DNA from: Bacteroidota bacterium
Lineage (GTDB): Bacteria; Bacteroidota; Bacteroidia; Chitinophagales; Saprospiraceae
Assembly (NCBI GenBank): GCA_963169325.1
Contig: CAUJEY010000151.1
Span: 1 to 64,000 of the forward strand
DNA length: 64,000 nt
Direction: 5' to 3'
A model generated the notes under the pieces. The model ran no database searches. It saw nothing but the letters and a program-made list of their open reading frames with translations, and had not been told where the DNA came from. This document shows, in pieces, positions 43,492 through 51,310 of the stretch. A program made the position numbers and the translations under genes. Every line of letters begins with the position of its first letter. The stretch's first letter is position 1.

Positions 43492-44991
43492 ATGAAGGGT
43501 CTATTTTTTTGCTTCATTTTGCCGGCTATCCTGCTGGCCACCAACTATACGAATCTCGACGCCCAATGCCTCGATGGCAACTGCCGCAACGGTCAGGGCA
43601 CTTTTCGGTTTGCCAACGGCGATAAATACGTAGGCAAATGGACCAATGGCCAACCCCACGGCCAGGGTAAATATTACTTCGCCTCCAAAGAGCGCTATGA
43701 AGGCGAATTTAGTTACGGGAAATTTGAGGGCAACGGCACTATGTACTACCCCGACGGCGCTTACTACACCGGGGCCTGGAAAAAGAACCTGAAAAACGGT
43801 CGCGGCAAGTTGGTGCGTACCAACGGAAGCGTCACTGAGGGCGCCTGGGCCAATGGCAAATACACCGGCGGCAGCACAGGTTCCGGCACCGTGGCCCAGA
43901 CAACCGGCCAAAAGCCGAATAAACCCACTACCGCATCGTCGAATAAGCCCGATGTAAGCAGCATGCGCGACTGCAATTCCGTTTATTGTCGCAGCGGAAA
44001 CGGCTACTACAACTATCCCGACGGCTCGCGTTGGGTCGGCGAATTCAAAGACGGCGTACCTGCCGGCAAGGGTACCTGCTACTATGCCGGTGGCGACCGC
44101 TACGACGGCCAATGGCTCAAAGGCGCCCCCAACGGCGAAGGCGTGATGAATTTTGCCAACGGCCGGGTGTATGGCGCCGTATGGGTGAACGGCGCGCCCA
44201 TCAGGGAGCTGGATTCCGACGAAATCATCCCCAGCAATCCGGTAAAGATAGAAGCCAGTAAGGATGTCAAAATTTATGCTGTGATTGTAGGCGTAAGCCG
44301 GTATACGGCTATGCCATCGCTGAAATTTACCGACGACGATGCGCTACTGTTCTATTCTTTTTTGAGGAGCCCGGAAGGCGGCGCCCTGCCCGACGAACAA
44401 ATCGAGGTATTGGTAGACGAAGCGGCTACGCGGGAAAACATCCTGCGCACCATGCGCCAGTATTTCCTCAAGGCTGATGCCAACGACGTAGTGCTGTTCT
44501 ACTTTAGCGGCCACGGGTTGGAAGGTTGTTTCCTGCCGGTCGATTTCGATGGCTTCAACAACAAACTCCGGCACGACGAAATTAAAAAAGTATTGATGCA
44601 AAGTAAGGCCAAACACAAACTTTGCATCGCCGATGCCTGCCACAGCGGCACCCTCAATTATGGCCTGGCTGCAAAAGGTCCGGCGCCGGTGTCGATGGCA
44701 AAATACTACCAGGCTTTCGAGGATTCTTACGGCGGCGTGGCCCTGCTTATGTCGTCCAAAGCGGAAGAACTCTCGCTCGAAGACCACGGTTTGCGCCACG
44801 GCGTTTTTACCTACTACCTGTTGCGTGGTCTGAAAGGCGCGGCGAATGCCAATGGCGACCAAATCGTGACCATTCGCGAACTGTACACTTATGTGCATGC
44901 AAAAGTGCGCGAATACACCACCAATGTACAAACGCCCGTGCTGACCGGCGCTTTCGACGATGCGATGCCCGTGGCCTTCCGGCTGCGTTAG
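43492..44991 (+). CDS. Secreted MORN-repeat and caspase-like (C14) protein
   Basis: Protein of 499 aa with a signal peptide (residues 1-24, ending TNLDAQ) and at least six MORN repeats in two blocks (~30-125 and ~170-235; for example YVGKWTNGQPHGQGKYYF). A Gly/Ser/Thr linker lies between the blocks. A caspase-like domain occupies ~258-495. The catalytic dyad is His341 in YFSGHGLEG and Cys383 in IADACHSGTL. Prokaryotic caspase homologues cleave after Lys/Arg or Asp in signalling, cell death or defence. The exported MORN version probably acts at the envelope; MORN repeats bind lipids or proteins. The TPR-membrane gene follows by 60 nt and may work with it. Confidence 0.9.
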   Translation: MKGLFFCFILPAILLATNYTNLDAQCLDGNCRNGQGTFRFANGDKYVGKWTNGQPHGQGKYYFASKERYEGEFSYGKFEGNGTMYYPDGAYYTGAWKKNLKNGRGKLVRTNGSVTEGAWANGKYTGGSTGSGTVAQTTGQKPNKPTTASSNKPDVSSMRDCNSVYCRSGNGYYNYPDGSRWVGEFKDGVPAGKGTCYYAGGDRYDGQWLKGAPNGEGVMNFANGRVYGAVWVNGAPIRELDSDEIIPSNPVKIEASKDVKIYAVIVGVSRYTAMPSLKFTDDDALLFYSFLRSPEGGALPDEQIEVLVDEAATRENILRTMRQYFLKADANDVVLFYFSGHGLEGCFLPVDFDGFNNKLRHDEIKKVLMQSKAKHKLCIADACHSGTLNYGLAAKGPAPVSMAKYYQAFEDSYGGVALLMSSKAEELSLEDHGLRHGVFTYYLLRGLKGAANANGDQIVTIRELYTYVHAKVREYTTNVQTPVLTGAFDDAMPVAFRLR

Positions 44992-45051
44992 GGAATCCGT
45001 TTGCGCGGCAAATAATTCGCCCGTAACTTCGCGCTAACACCGTTTGGAAGC

Positions 45052-45735
45052 ATGGACTACCTGCCTGCATACCGCCTGAAATTGTACCGCAATTTCAAAG
45101 CAATTGATGCCGCTGATTACCACGGGATCGCGCGGTACTACGAGCGTTTTGAAGAAGCCATGGCGACCCTAGACGCAGAAGAATATTTCGACTGCACGCT
45201 GGCATATACCCATGCACTCTTCGAAACAGGCAACTATGCCCAACACGTTGTGATGTGCGATCATCTGCTCGAAATCGTCATCATGCAGAATATCGAGCGG
45301 TGGGGCGGTGAAGATATTTATGCCCGGCTCCTGTTCAGAAAAGCTGCCGCATTGTTTCATTTACAGGAATACCCCAAAAGCGAACATATCCTGCGCGAGC
45401 TCCTGAAACTATATCCCCTGGATCGGCCCGCGCTGTATATGCTGCGCAAATGCCTGATCAGCCAAAATACGACCGTACTGATGCGTACCCGCGCGGCGGC
45501 GGTGGCCCTTACTTTCCTGGCCGCCGCCGCTGTAGCGGTAGAACTCCTGATCGTGCGGCCTTTCTTTCTCGATTATTATGAAAAATCCCTGCTGGTGCAT
45601 AATGTGCTGCTGGGCGCCGGTCTGCTGGTGCTGGCAGGTGGAGAATCCTGGCAGTTCTGGCGTTGCCACCGCTTGGCGGTAGTGTTTGCGAAAAAAATGC
45701 AGGCACGGAGATTAGGCGCCATTAGTCGTCATTAG
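45052..45735 (+). CDS. TPR-like protein with two membrane helices
   Basis: Protein of 227 aa. The N-terminal two-thirds is helical with TPR-like pairs (CTLAYTHALFETGNYAQHV, LLFRKAAALFHLQEYPKSEH, LLKLYPLDRPALYMLRK). Two hydrophobic helices lie at ~145-170 (AAAVALTFLAAAAVAVELLIV) and ~182-200 (VLLGAGLLVLAG). No specific family recognised. It is 60 nt after the caspase gene, so possibly in the same transcript. Its last codons (AISRH) are made of the tandem repeat that follows. Confidence 0.7.
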   Translation: MDYLPAYRLKLYRNFKAIDAADYHGIARYYERFEEAMATLDAEEYFDCTLAYTHALFETGNYAQHVVMCDHLLEIVIMQNIERWGGEDIYARLLFRKAAALFHLQEYPKSEHILRELLKLYPLDRPALYMLRKCLISQNTTVLMRTRAAAVALTFLAAAAVAVELLIVRPFFLDYYEKSLLVHNVLLGAGLLVLAGGESWQFWRCHRLAVVFAKKMQARRLGAISRH

Positions 45736-45935
45736 TCATTGGGCGTCATTGTTCGTCATTGATCGTCATTAGTCATTGGGCGTCATTGATCGTCATTGGG
45801 CGTCATTTTTGCCAATTATTTCTTCGCAATGACTAATGACGAACAATGACCAATGACGACTAATGACGACTAATGACGAACAATGACGACTAATGACGAT
45901 CAATGACGACTAATGACGAACAATGACGATCAATC
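45719..45935. repeat. CGTCATTRRT tandem repeat arranged as a palindrome
   Basis: Ten-nucleotide units CGTCATTAGT/CGTCATTGGG/CGTCATTGAT run from 45719 to ~45808. The inverse units (AATGACGACT, AATGACGAAC) run from ~45828 to 45935. The array lies between convergent genes and encodes the C-terminal residues of both. Confidence 0.92.
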
Positions 45936-46672
45936 AACCGCCCTTTAAACACTTTAATATCCGACCCTTCGGCCAAGAAAATAGATACCGGCGCCGCGCC
46001 GTTTAACCCGGCAAATTCCGGCCCGTACGCCAGGCCGAAATCGACATCGCAGTGCCAGGACCGGATCGGGTATAATTGCCAGCGCGGGTGTTCCACCTGG
46101 TACTCCATCGAACGTTGCGCATCCCAGCGGGCATATCCCCAAAAATGCTCGGTGATGAATTCTGCTTCGCTGCCTGGAATCAGGTCTTGCAGCCGGTTTT
46201 CGGCTTGTACGCCGAAGGCTTGCCAGCGATCGGCTTCACGCCAGGCATATTCCACTTGAAGGTTTTCCGATTGTTCTTCCCAGCGATGCCACATCCGGCG
46301 CGCCCGGTACTGCTCGCGGTAAAGCGTGTTAGCCACCCAGGCAATAGCGGGCTTGGGCACGATTTCGCGGACAAATACCACACCGCGTTTCCACTCACCC
46401 GTACTGCGATCCTGATGCCGGACATAAAAGCGCAGGTTGATTTCCTCAAAATAGACGTGAAACGGGATTTTTACCCCCCTGACTCGTGTGTTTTCAAACA
46501 TAAAACCCACTACGCTGACATAGCAGGTGTCGTTCCAGGTATCCAGTTCGGTATGTGCCGGCAGGTAGGGTTGGAGCATCTCCGGGGCGACACGGTAATT
46601 GAGGAGCACGAGGCGACGCCAGGCGGCGGTGAGGAAGGGAGTGGGCGCAGTAGAATTGGTTGACTCGTTCAA
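45890..46672 (-). CDS. DUF2071 (YqjF-like) protein
   Basis: Protein of about 260 aa of the DUF2071 family: AAWRRLVLLNYRVAPEMLQPYLP near the N terminus, DTCYVSVVGFMFENTRVRG, FEEINLRFYVRH and RGVVFVREIVPKPAIAWVA. Function unknown. An ATG at 46735 would extend it by 21 residues, but those overlap the divergent DUF433-like promoter and remnant; a TTG at 46672 (LNESTNS) is my preferred start. The final 14 residues are encoded by the CGTCATT repeat, so the natural stop has been replaced by repeat DNA. Confidence 0.8.
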   Translation of the reverse strand: MNESTNSTAPTPFLTAAWRRLVLLNYRVAPEMLQPYLPAHTELDTWNDTCYVSVVGFMFENTRVRGVKIPFHVYFEEINLRFYVRHQDRSTGEWKRGVVFVREIVPKPAIAWVANTLYREQYRARRMWHRWEEQSENLQVEYAWREADRWQAFGVQAENRLQDLIPGSEAEFITEHFWGYARWDAQRSMEYQVEHPRWQLYPIRSWHCDVDFGLAYGPEFAGLNGAAPVSIFLAEGSDIKVFKGRLIDRHCSSLVVIDRH

Positions 46673-46678
46673 AACGGT

Positions 46679-46686
46679 TATTTTTG
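46679..46686 (+). promoter_or_regulatory. -7 element at the left edge of the defence island
   Basis: TATTTTTG matches TAnnTTTG 13 nt before the ATG of the DUF433-like remnant and 75 nt before the glycosylase start. It could now drive the island genes. Confidence 0.45.
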
Positions 46687-46699
46687 TAAAAATTTTGAA

Positions 46700-46756
46700 A
46701 TGAACAATCCGGCTGAAAAAAACGAACTGTTGCAACGCATCACTTTGAATCCTTAA
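46700..46756 (+). pseudogene. First 18 codons of a DUF433-like antitoxin
   Basis: The frame encodes MNNPAEKNELLQRITLNP and then a stop. ELLxRITxNPE is the characteristic opening of DUF433 proteins (the VapB-like antitoxin group), which normally continue EICxGKPxIRG. Here it stops immediately and the glycosylase start codon follows five bases later. I read it as the 5' stump of a DUF433 gene interrupted by arrival of the island. The rest of the gene is not found at the right edge. The short length keeps confidence moderate. Confidence 0.45.
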
Positions 46757-46761
46757 AAATC

Positions 46762-47421
46762 GTGGAAGTTGGTTTAAAAATTACATACCTACAGACCGAA
46801 CTATTAAAATGGTTTAATCAAAACCAACGTAACTTTCCTTGGCGAGAAGAAAATGCAGGCCATTACGATAAAATTATTAGCGAGGTATTGCTCCAACGCA
46901 CAAAAGCCGAAAGAGTTGCTGAATTTTATCCAGCCTTTATTAAGAAATACCCTTCATGGCTGGAACTCGCCAATGCCTCTCAAGAGCAACTGGAGATGGA
47001 TTTATTGCCATTAGGGCTACACAAACAACGCGGGAAAAGGCTATTCAGACTAGCTCAGGAAATGAAAAAGCGACAAGGTATTTTCCCAACTTCTCGCGAT
47101 GTAGTGGAAGAATTTCCGATGATGGGGCAATACATTGCCAATGCATTTGAGATTTTCATATTAGGCAAACCAAAGCCTTTACTCGACGTCAACATGGCTC
47201 GTTTTTTGGAGCGACAATTCGAGTCCCGCAGAAAAGCCGACATACGCCACGACCCTTTTTTACAAGAATTGGCACACGAAATCGTATATCATCCTAAAGT
47301 CCCGGAAATAAACTGGGCTATCCTGGATTTTGCAGCTTTAATCTGCACTGCAAGGAACCCTAAATGTGAAAATTGCCCGGTCGGAGGAGTGTGTAATTAC
47401 TTTTCCAACAATTTGAATTAA
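46762..47421 (+). CDS. HhH-GPD DNA glycosylase, Mig-type G:T mismatch glycosylase
   Basis: Protein of 219 aa in the Endo III/MutY superfamily. Glu41 in IISEVLLQRT occupies the MutY Glu37 position. The helix-hairpin-helix is FPMMGQYIANAFEIF with Tyr124 where Endo III has Lys and MutY has Ser, followed by Asp142 in LLDVNMARF. Tyr at this place plus the Asp is what the thermophilic Mig G:T mismatch thymine glycosylase shows. The Fe-S motif C195-x6-C202-x2-C205-x5-C211 is complete. It lacks the MutY C-terminal domain. It starts with GTG. The C5-methyltransferase gene follows after 25 nt, as in known Mig loci, suggesting repair of deaminated 5-methylcytosine. Confidence 0.85.
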   Translation: MEVGLKITYLQTELLKWFNQNQRNFPWREENAGHYDKIISEVLLQRTKAERVAEFYPAFIKKYPSWLELANASQEQLEMDLLPLGLHKQRGKRLFRLAQEMKKRQGIFPTSRDVVEEFPMMGQYIANAFEIFILGKPKPLLDVNMARFLERQFESRRKADIRHDPFLQELAHEIVYHPKVPEINWAILDFAALICTARNPKCENCPVGGVCNYFSNNLN

Positions 47422-47446
47422 ATTTGCAAGAAATTTTATATCGACC

Positions 47447-48670
47447 TTGAAACAACAAACTTACATCGATCTGTTTGCCGGTTGCGGAGGTCTTTCGCTT
47501 GGCCTTCACCTTTCAGGTTGGAAAGGTCTTTTTGCTATCGAAAAGAATAAGGATGCCTTTCAAACGCTGAAATACAATTTAGTCGATAAACTCAACCATT
47601 TTGATTGGGTAGATTGGCTTCCGGTACAACCGTGGGAAATTAACCAGGTTATTGAATCCTACCGGCCACAATTAAAATCCCTGCAAGGAAAAGTTGACAT
47701 GATCGTGGGAGGGCCGCCGTGTCAAGGATTTTCTTTCGCGGGCAAAAGGGTTGAAAATGATGTTCGAAATGGTTTAATAAAGTCGTATCTCGAATTTGTT
47801 TCTTTAGTAAACCCGAAAATTATTTTTTTTGAAAATGTAAAGGGCTTTACCCTGAAATTTGAAAAAAACAAAACAAAAGGCATTGCCTATGCCAGTTATG
47901 TTGTCGAAGAACTGGAGCGTTTAGGTTACAATGTCGAAGGGAAAATTGTTGACTTTTCCGAGTATGGGATTCCACAAAAGCGCAATCGGTTTATCTTAGT
48001 TGGTATTAGAGAGGATGTGGTAGCGGACACGGAACATATTGCCGAAGATTTTTTCAATCTTCTCGAAGAAAACTGTTTGCAATTTCTCGAATCTAAAGGC
48101 ATAAAAAGTAACAAGATTACTCTTGAACAGGCAATTTCCGACCTACTTGCAAATCATGGCACTGTAAATACGCCGGATCGGAAAATTTTTCAAACGGGCC
48201 TATATGGGAAAGCAAAATCTGCCTATCAGAAAACCATGCGCAAGGGTCGCAAACTTCTAATTCCAGATAGCCATAGTTTTGCAAACCACTCTCCAAAAAT
48301 TTCGGCACGCTTTGAGGAAATTTTGAATGCTTATAGCCGGAATAAAAACATAGGTAAAAAAGCGCTACAAGATAATTTTAAAACTTTCAAACATACGGTC
48401 ATTCCTCTTGAGGGTAAAGGTCAAGCACCGACCCTAACAACTTTACCTGACGATTTTATTCACTATTGTGAACCCAGAATACTAACTGTTCGAGAGTATG
48501 CTCGAATTCAAAGCTTTCCTGATTGGTTTGAGTTTAAGGGTAAATACACCACAGGAGGAAAAGATCGAATCAAGGATGTACCTCGTTACACTCAAGTGGG
48601 GAATGCTATTCCACCTTTGTTTGGAGAGCAAGGCGGGATCATTTTAAAACAACTGTTACAGAAGGTATAA
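47447..48670 (+). CDS. DNA C5-cytosine methyltransferase
   Basis: Complete 407-aa enzyme. Motif I is LFAGCGGLSLGLHLSGW (9-25), motif IV GGPPCQGFSFAG with catalytic Cys92, motif VI FFENVKGF, motif VIII IPQKRNRFILVG, motif X QVGNAIPP (383-390). The target-recognition region lies between VIII and IX (~230-330). It methylates cytosine at carbon 5 in a short unknown sequence. The start is TTG at 47447. Its partner would normally be a restriction enzyme, but none is found; instead it sits between a Mig-type glycosylase and the ATPase/receiver pair. Confidence 0.94.
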   Translation: MKQQTYIDLFAGCGGLSLGLHLSGWKGLFAIEKNKDAFQTLKYNLVDKLNHFDWVDWLPVQPWEINQVIESYRPQLKSLQGKVDMIVGGPPCQGFSFAGKRVENDVRNGLIKSYLEFVSLVNPKIIFFENVKGFTLKFEKNKTKGIAYASYVVEELERLGYNVEGKIVDFSEYGIPQKRNRFILVGIREDVVADTEHIAEDFFNLLEENCLQFLESKGIKSNKITLEQAISDLLANHGTVNTPDRKIFQTGLYGKAKSAYQKTMRKGRKLLIPDSHSFANHSPKISARFEEILNAYSRNKNIGKKALQDNFKTFKHTVIPLEGKGQAPTLTTLPDDFIHYCEPRILTVREYARIQSFPDWFEFKGKYTTGGKDRIKDVPRYTQVGNAIPPLFGEQGGIILKQLLQKV

Positions 48671-48853
48671 GGATTTTTGTTTTCAGGATTTTTTTAAGAG
48701 TCTATAATCATCGTGCGACATCTGTTTATATGTAATTTCATATATAATAATGTACAATAAATTATATTAAAAACGAATTTTGTAAATTATATAGTGTTAT
48801 TATATATTTAGAACTAAATATAGTTAATAATTGCTCTAAAACTTTTAGGGGAA
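48671..48853. other. A+T-rich gap before the double-ATPase gene
   Basis: This 183-nt stretch is very A+T-rich and has no gene. It holds the 20-bp palindrome at 48803-48822 and a near-match to the -7 element (GAATTTTG, 48775-48782). It marks the start of the most A+T-rich part of the window. Confidence 0.5.
48803..48822. promoter_or_regulatory. Palindromic operator candidate before the double-ATPase gene
   Basis: TATATTTAG-AA-CTAAATATA is a perfect 9+9 inverted repeat ending 31 nt before the start codon at 48854. Its size and place suit a dimeric regulator, perhaps an autoregulatory site. The high A+T background makes chance more likely than elsewhere. Confidence 0.4.
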
Positions 48854-51310
48854 ATGAATGAAGTACCAAGAGAATTCAAGTTTAGAGTTAGCTCACAATT
48901 AAAAAATATAGTTGGCAAAGACCTAATTGCTGATGATAATATCGCCGTTTTTGAATTGGTGAAAAATTCATTTGATGCACATGCGAAATTTGTTAAAATT
49001 ATCTTTGAAGAAGATAAAATTATTATTTGGGATGATGGCAAAGGGATGGACAAAGAAGACATTCTTAACAAATGGTTGTTTCTTGCTTACTCTGCCAAAA
49101 AAGAAGGCATCGAAGATAATGAATTTGATAAAAAAGGATTCGAAGATTATCGTGGTAAAATAGGGACTAAAAAATATTATGCAGGTGCAAAAGGTATCGG
49201 TAGATTTTCTACCGATAAACTAGGGAATAGACTTATTCTTACTACGCGAAAAATTACCTCTACTGATGGGGTTTTTTATCAATTGGATTTTAATTGGGAT
49301 AAGTTTGAGAAAAACCCTGAACAACTTTTTCAAGATATTGAAATTGATCACAACGAATTACACGATTCTCCTTATGCAGGTTTTCAACATGGATTGGTTT
49401 TGGAGATTACGGGATTGCGTTCGGAATGGGATAGAAGTCGGATGATTTCTCTAAAAAAAAGTCTCGAAAAACTGATTAATCCTATTGAGGTTGGAATTAG
49501 CCACTATTCATTCGACATAGAAATTATTTGTAAAAATGAAAAAGAGGCTGATGAAAGGCGAGATAAAAATGGGAATTATCTCTCCGAAAGAGAACAGGTA
49601 AATGGCAAAGTAAAAAATTTTATATTTGAAACGCTTGATATTAAAACGACACAGATTGAATCAGAAATAAAGAATAATGAAATAATTACGGCATTATTTG
49701 ATAGGGGGAGCTTAGTATATAAGATAAAAGAAATATCTTCATTAAGACATTTGGAAAATGCCCGCATCAAGATATTTTATCTGAATCGATCTGCCAAACA
49801 TAATTTCAAGCTATTAATGGATGTGCATTCTGTTAACTTTGGACATGTATTTCTCTTTAATAATGGATTTCGGGTTTATCCGTATGGCGAAGTAAATTTT
49901 GACCCACTTGGAATAGATAGAAGAAAAATACAAGGGCAAGCGCGATTTCTGGGCTCACGCGAAATTGTAGGGAGAATAGAAATTTGGGGCAATTCTTTAG
50001 AGGAATTCCAAGAAAAAAGTAGTAGGGATGGTGGGTTAAAGGAAACTGACGGTAAAAAGGAAATGGATTTCTTTTTTTTCGAGACTCTAAAAAAAATGGA
50101 AAGGTATGTTGCTCCGATACTGTGGAAAATAAAAAGCAGAAGTGGTGAGGATAATGAAGAACTTGATGTGAGATCCAAAAAACAAATAATTAACCTTATT
50201 TCCAGGCTTGCTGGTTCTCAAAAAATTGAACTACTTGAATTTGGACAAGAGCTAATAGACATTTTCGAAGAGAATCTTGAAAATCAATCCGATGAAGATT
50301 TCGATCGTCTATTGCACATCGCACAAAAGACTCATAATGAAGAGTTTGAGAGTGTAGTTTTGGGAGCAAAAGAACGCTATTTTCAATTGCTGAGGGAAAA
50401 AGAAGAAGAAGAGCAAAGGCGAGAAGAGGCAGAAAAAAAAGCACAAGAAGAACTAGTTAAGAGGCAAGAAGCAGAAGAAAAAGCAAGGATAGAAGAAGAG
50501 AAACGCCGATCTGCTGAAAGGAAAGCGCAAGATGAAGAATACAAACGTCTAAAGGCAGAAGAAGATGCACGTGAAGCCAGAGAACGTGCTGCACAGGAAG
50601 AACAACGCAGAAAACAGAAGGAAAGCCAAGTAAGATTTTTGGAATCCGTCTCAAATTTAGAAATCGCGGATGTTCTAAACCTTAACCACCAAATAGGTAT
50701 TGATGCGAATACTATAAAAACTACTTTAGTTAACTTTCAAAATAAATTAGCACGACAACCATCAATTACTTTAGACGATGCAGAAATATACATTACTAAA
50801 ATTTCCTTAGCTACTGAAAAAATTCTTGCGGTTGTTGGTTTTACAACAAAAACTAACTTCATGGCAGCGGCACTTGACACAGAAGATGATATTATTTCAT
50901 TTTATAGAAACTATATATACACTATATTGAACCAGCATCTTGGTAGTGAAATCAACATTCAAGTGAGCAATGCCGATTTTACCTTTGTTAGAAGGTTTAA
51001 ACCTATTGAGTTAACGATAGTTTTGGACAATTTGGTTTCGAATTCAAGGAAGAAAAACGCGAAAAAAATTATTATCGATTTTGAAAAATTTGGAGAACGC
51101 CTAAAGATGATATATAGAGATGATGGCATGGGGTTAGATAAAAAGATAAGTGATCCTAAAGAAATTTTCCAACGTGGATTCACCACAACTCGTGGATCAG
51201 GACTTGGCATGTTTCATATTGGCAATATTCTTAAAGACATGAATTCAGAAATTGAAATTAATCTTGCAGTTCAAAAAGGCATTGAATTTACTATAATTTT
51301 TTCTAAATGA
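48854..51310 (+). CDS. Double GHKL ATPase: Hsp90/MORC-like head, histidine-kinase-like tail
   Basis: Protein of 818 aa with two distinct GHKL modules. The N-terminal one has N-box ELVKNSFDAHA (34-44), G1 WDDGKGM (59-65) and G2 GAKGIGRFS (111-119), the arrangement of Hsp90/MutL/MORC ATPases. A transducer-like region follows to ~500, then a highly charged coiled coil (~512-595, Glu/Lys/Arg/Ala). Next is a helix with candidate phospho-acceptor His612 (LNLNHQIGIDANTI). The C-terminal histidine-kinase-type ATPase has N-box LDNLVSNS (Asn726/Asn730), G1 RDDGMGLD (756-762), F-box FQRGFTTT and G2 GSGLGMFHIG. It overlaps the receiver gene by ATGA. I infer a sensor that couples ATP-driven clamp closure to a phosphorelay-like output. 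Confidence 0.85.
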   Translation: MNEVPREFKFRVSSQLKNIVGKDLIADDNIAVFELVKNSFDAHAKFVKIIFEEDKIIIWDDGKGMDKEDILNKWLFLAYSAKKEGIEDNEFDKKGFEDYRGKIGTKKYYAGAKGIGRFSTDKLGNRLILTTRKITSTDGVFYQLDFNWDKFEKNPEQLFQDIEIDHNELHDSPYAGFQHGLVLEITGLRSEWDRSRMISLKKSLEKLINPIEVGISHYSFDIEIICKNEKEADERRDKNGNYLSEREQVNGKVKNFIFETLDIKTTQIESEIKNNEIITALFDRGSLVYKIKEISSLRHLENARIKIFYLNRSAKHNFKLLMDVHSVNFGHVFLFNNGFRVYPYGEVNFDPLGIDRRKIQGQARFLGSREIVGRIEIWGNSLEEFQEKSSRDGGLKETDGKKEMDFFFFETLKKMERYVAPILWKIKSRSGEDNEELDVRSKKQIINLISRLAGSQKIELLEFGQELIDIFEENLENQSDEDFDRLLHIAQKTHNEEFESVVLGAKERYFQLLREKEEEEQRREEAEKKAQEELVKRQEAEEKARIEEEKRRSAERKAQDEEYKRLKAEEDAREARERAAQEEQRRKQKESQVRFLESVSNLEIADVLNLNHQIGIDANTIKTTLVNFQNKLARQPSITLDDAEIYITKISLATEKILAVVGFTTKTNFMAAALDTEDDIISFYRNYIYTILNQHLGSEINIQVSNADFTFVRRFKPIELTIVLDNLVSNSRKKNAKKIIIDFEKFGERLKMIYRDDGMGLDKKISDPKEIFQRGFTTTRGSGLGMFHIGNILKDMNSEIEINLAVQKGIEFTIIFSK

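Noticed and set aside
45719..45935. Possible CRISPR array or origin iterons
   Set aside because: Ten-nt units without spacers, arranged as a palindrome and reading into two genes; no replication gene nearby.
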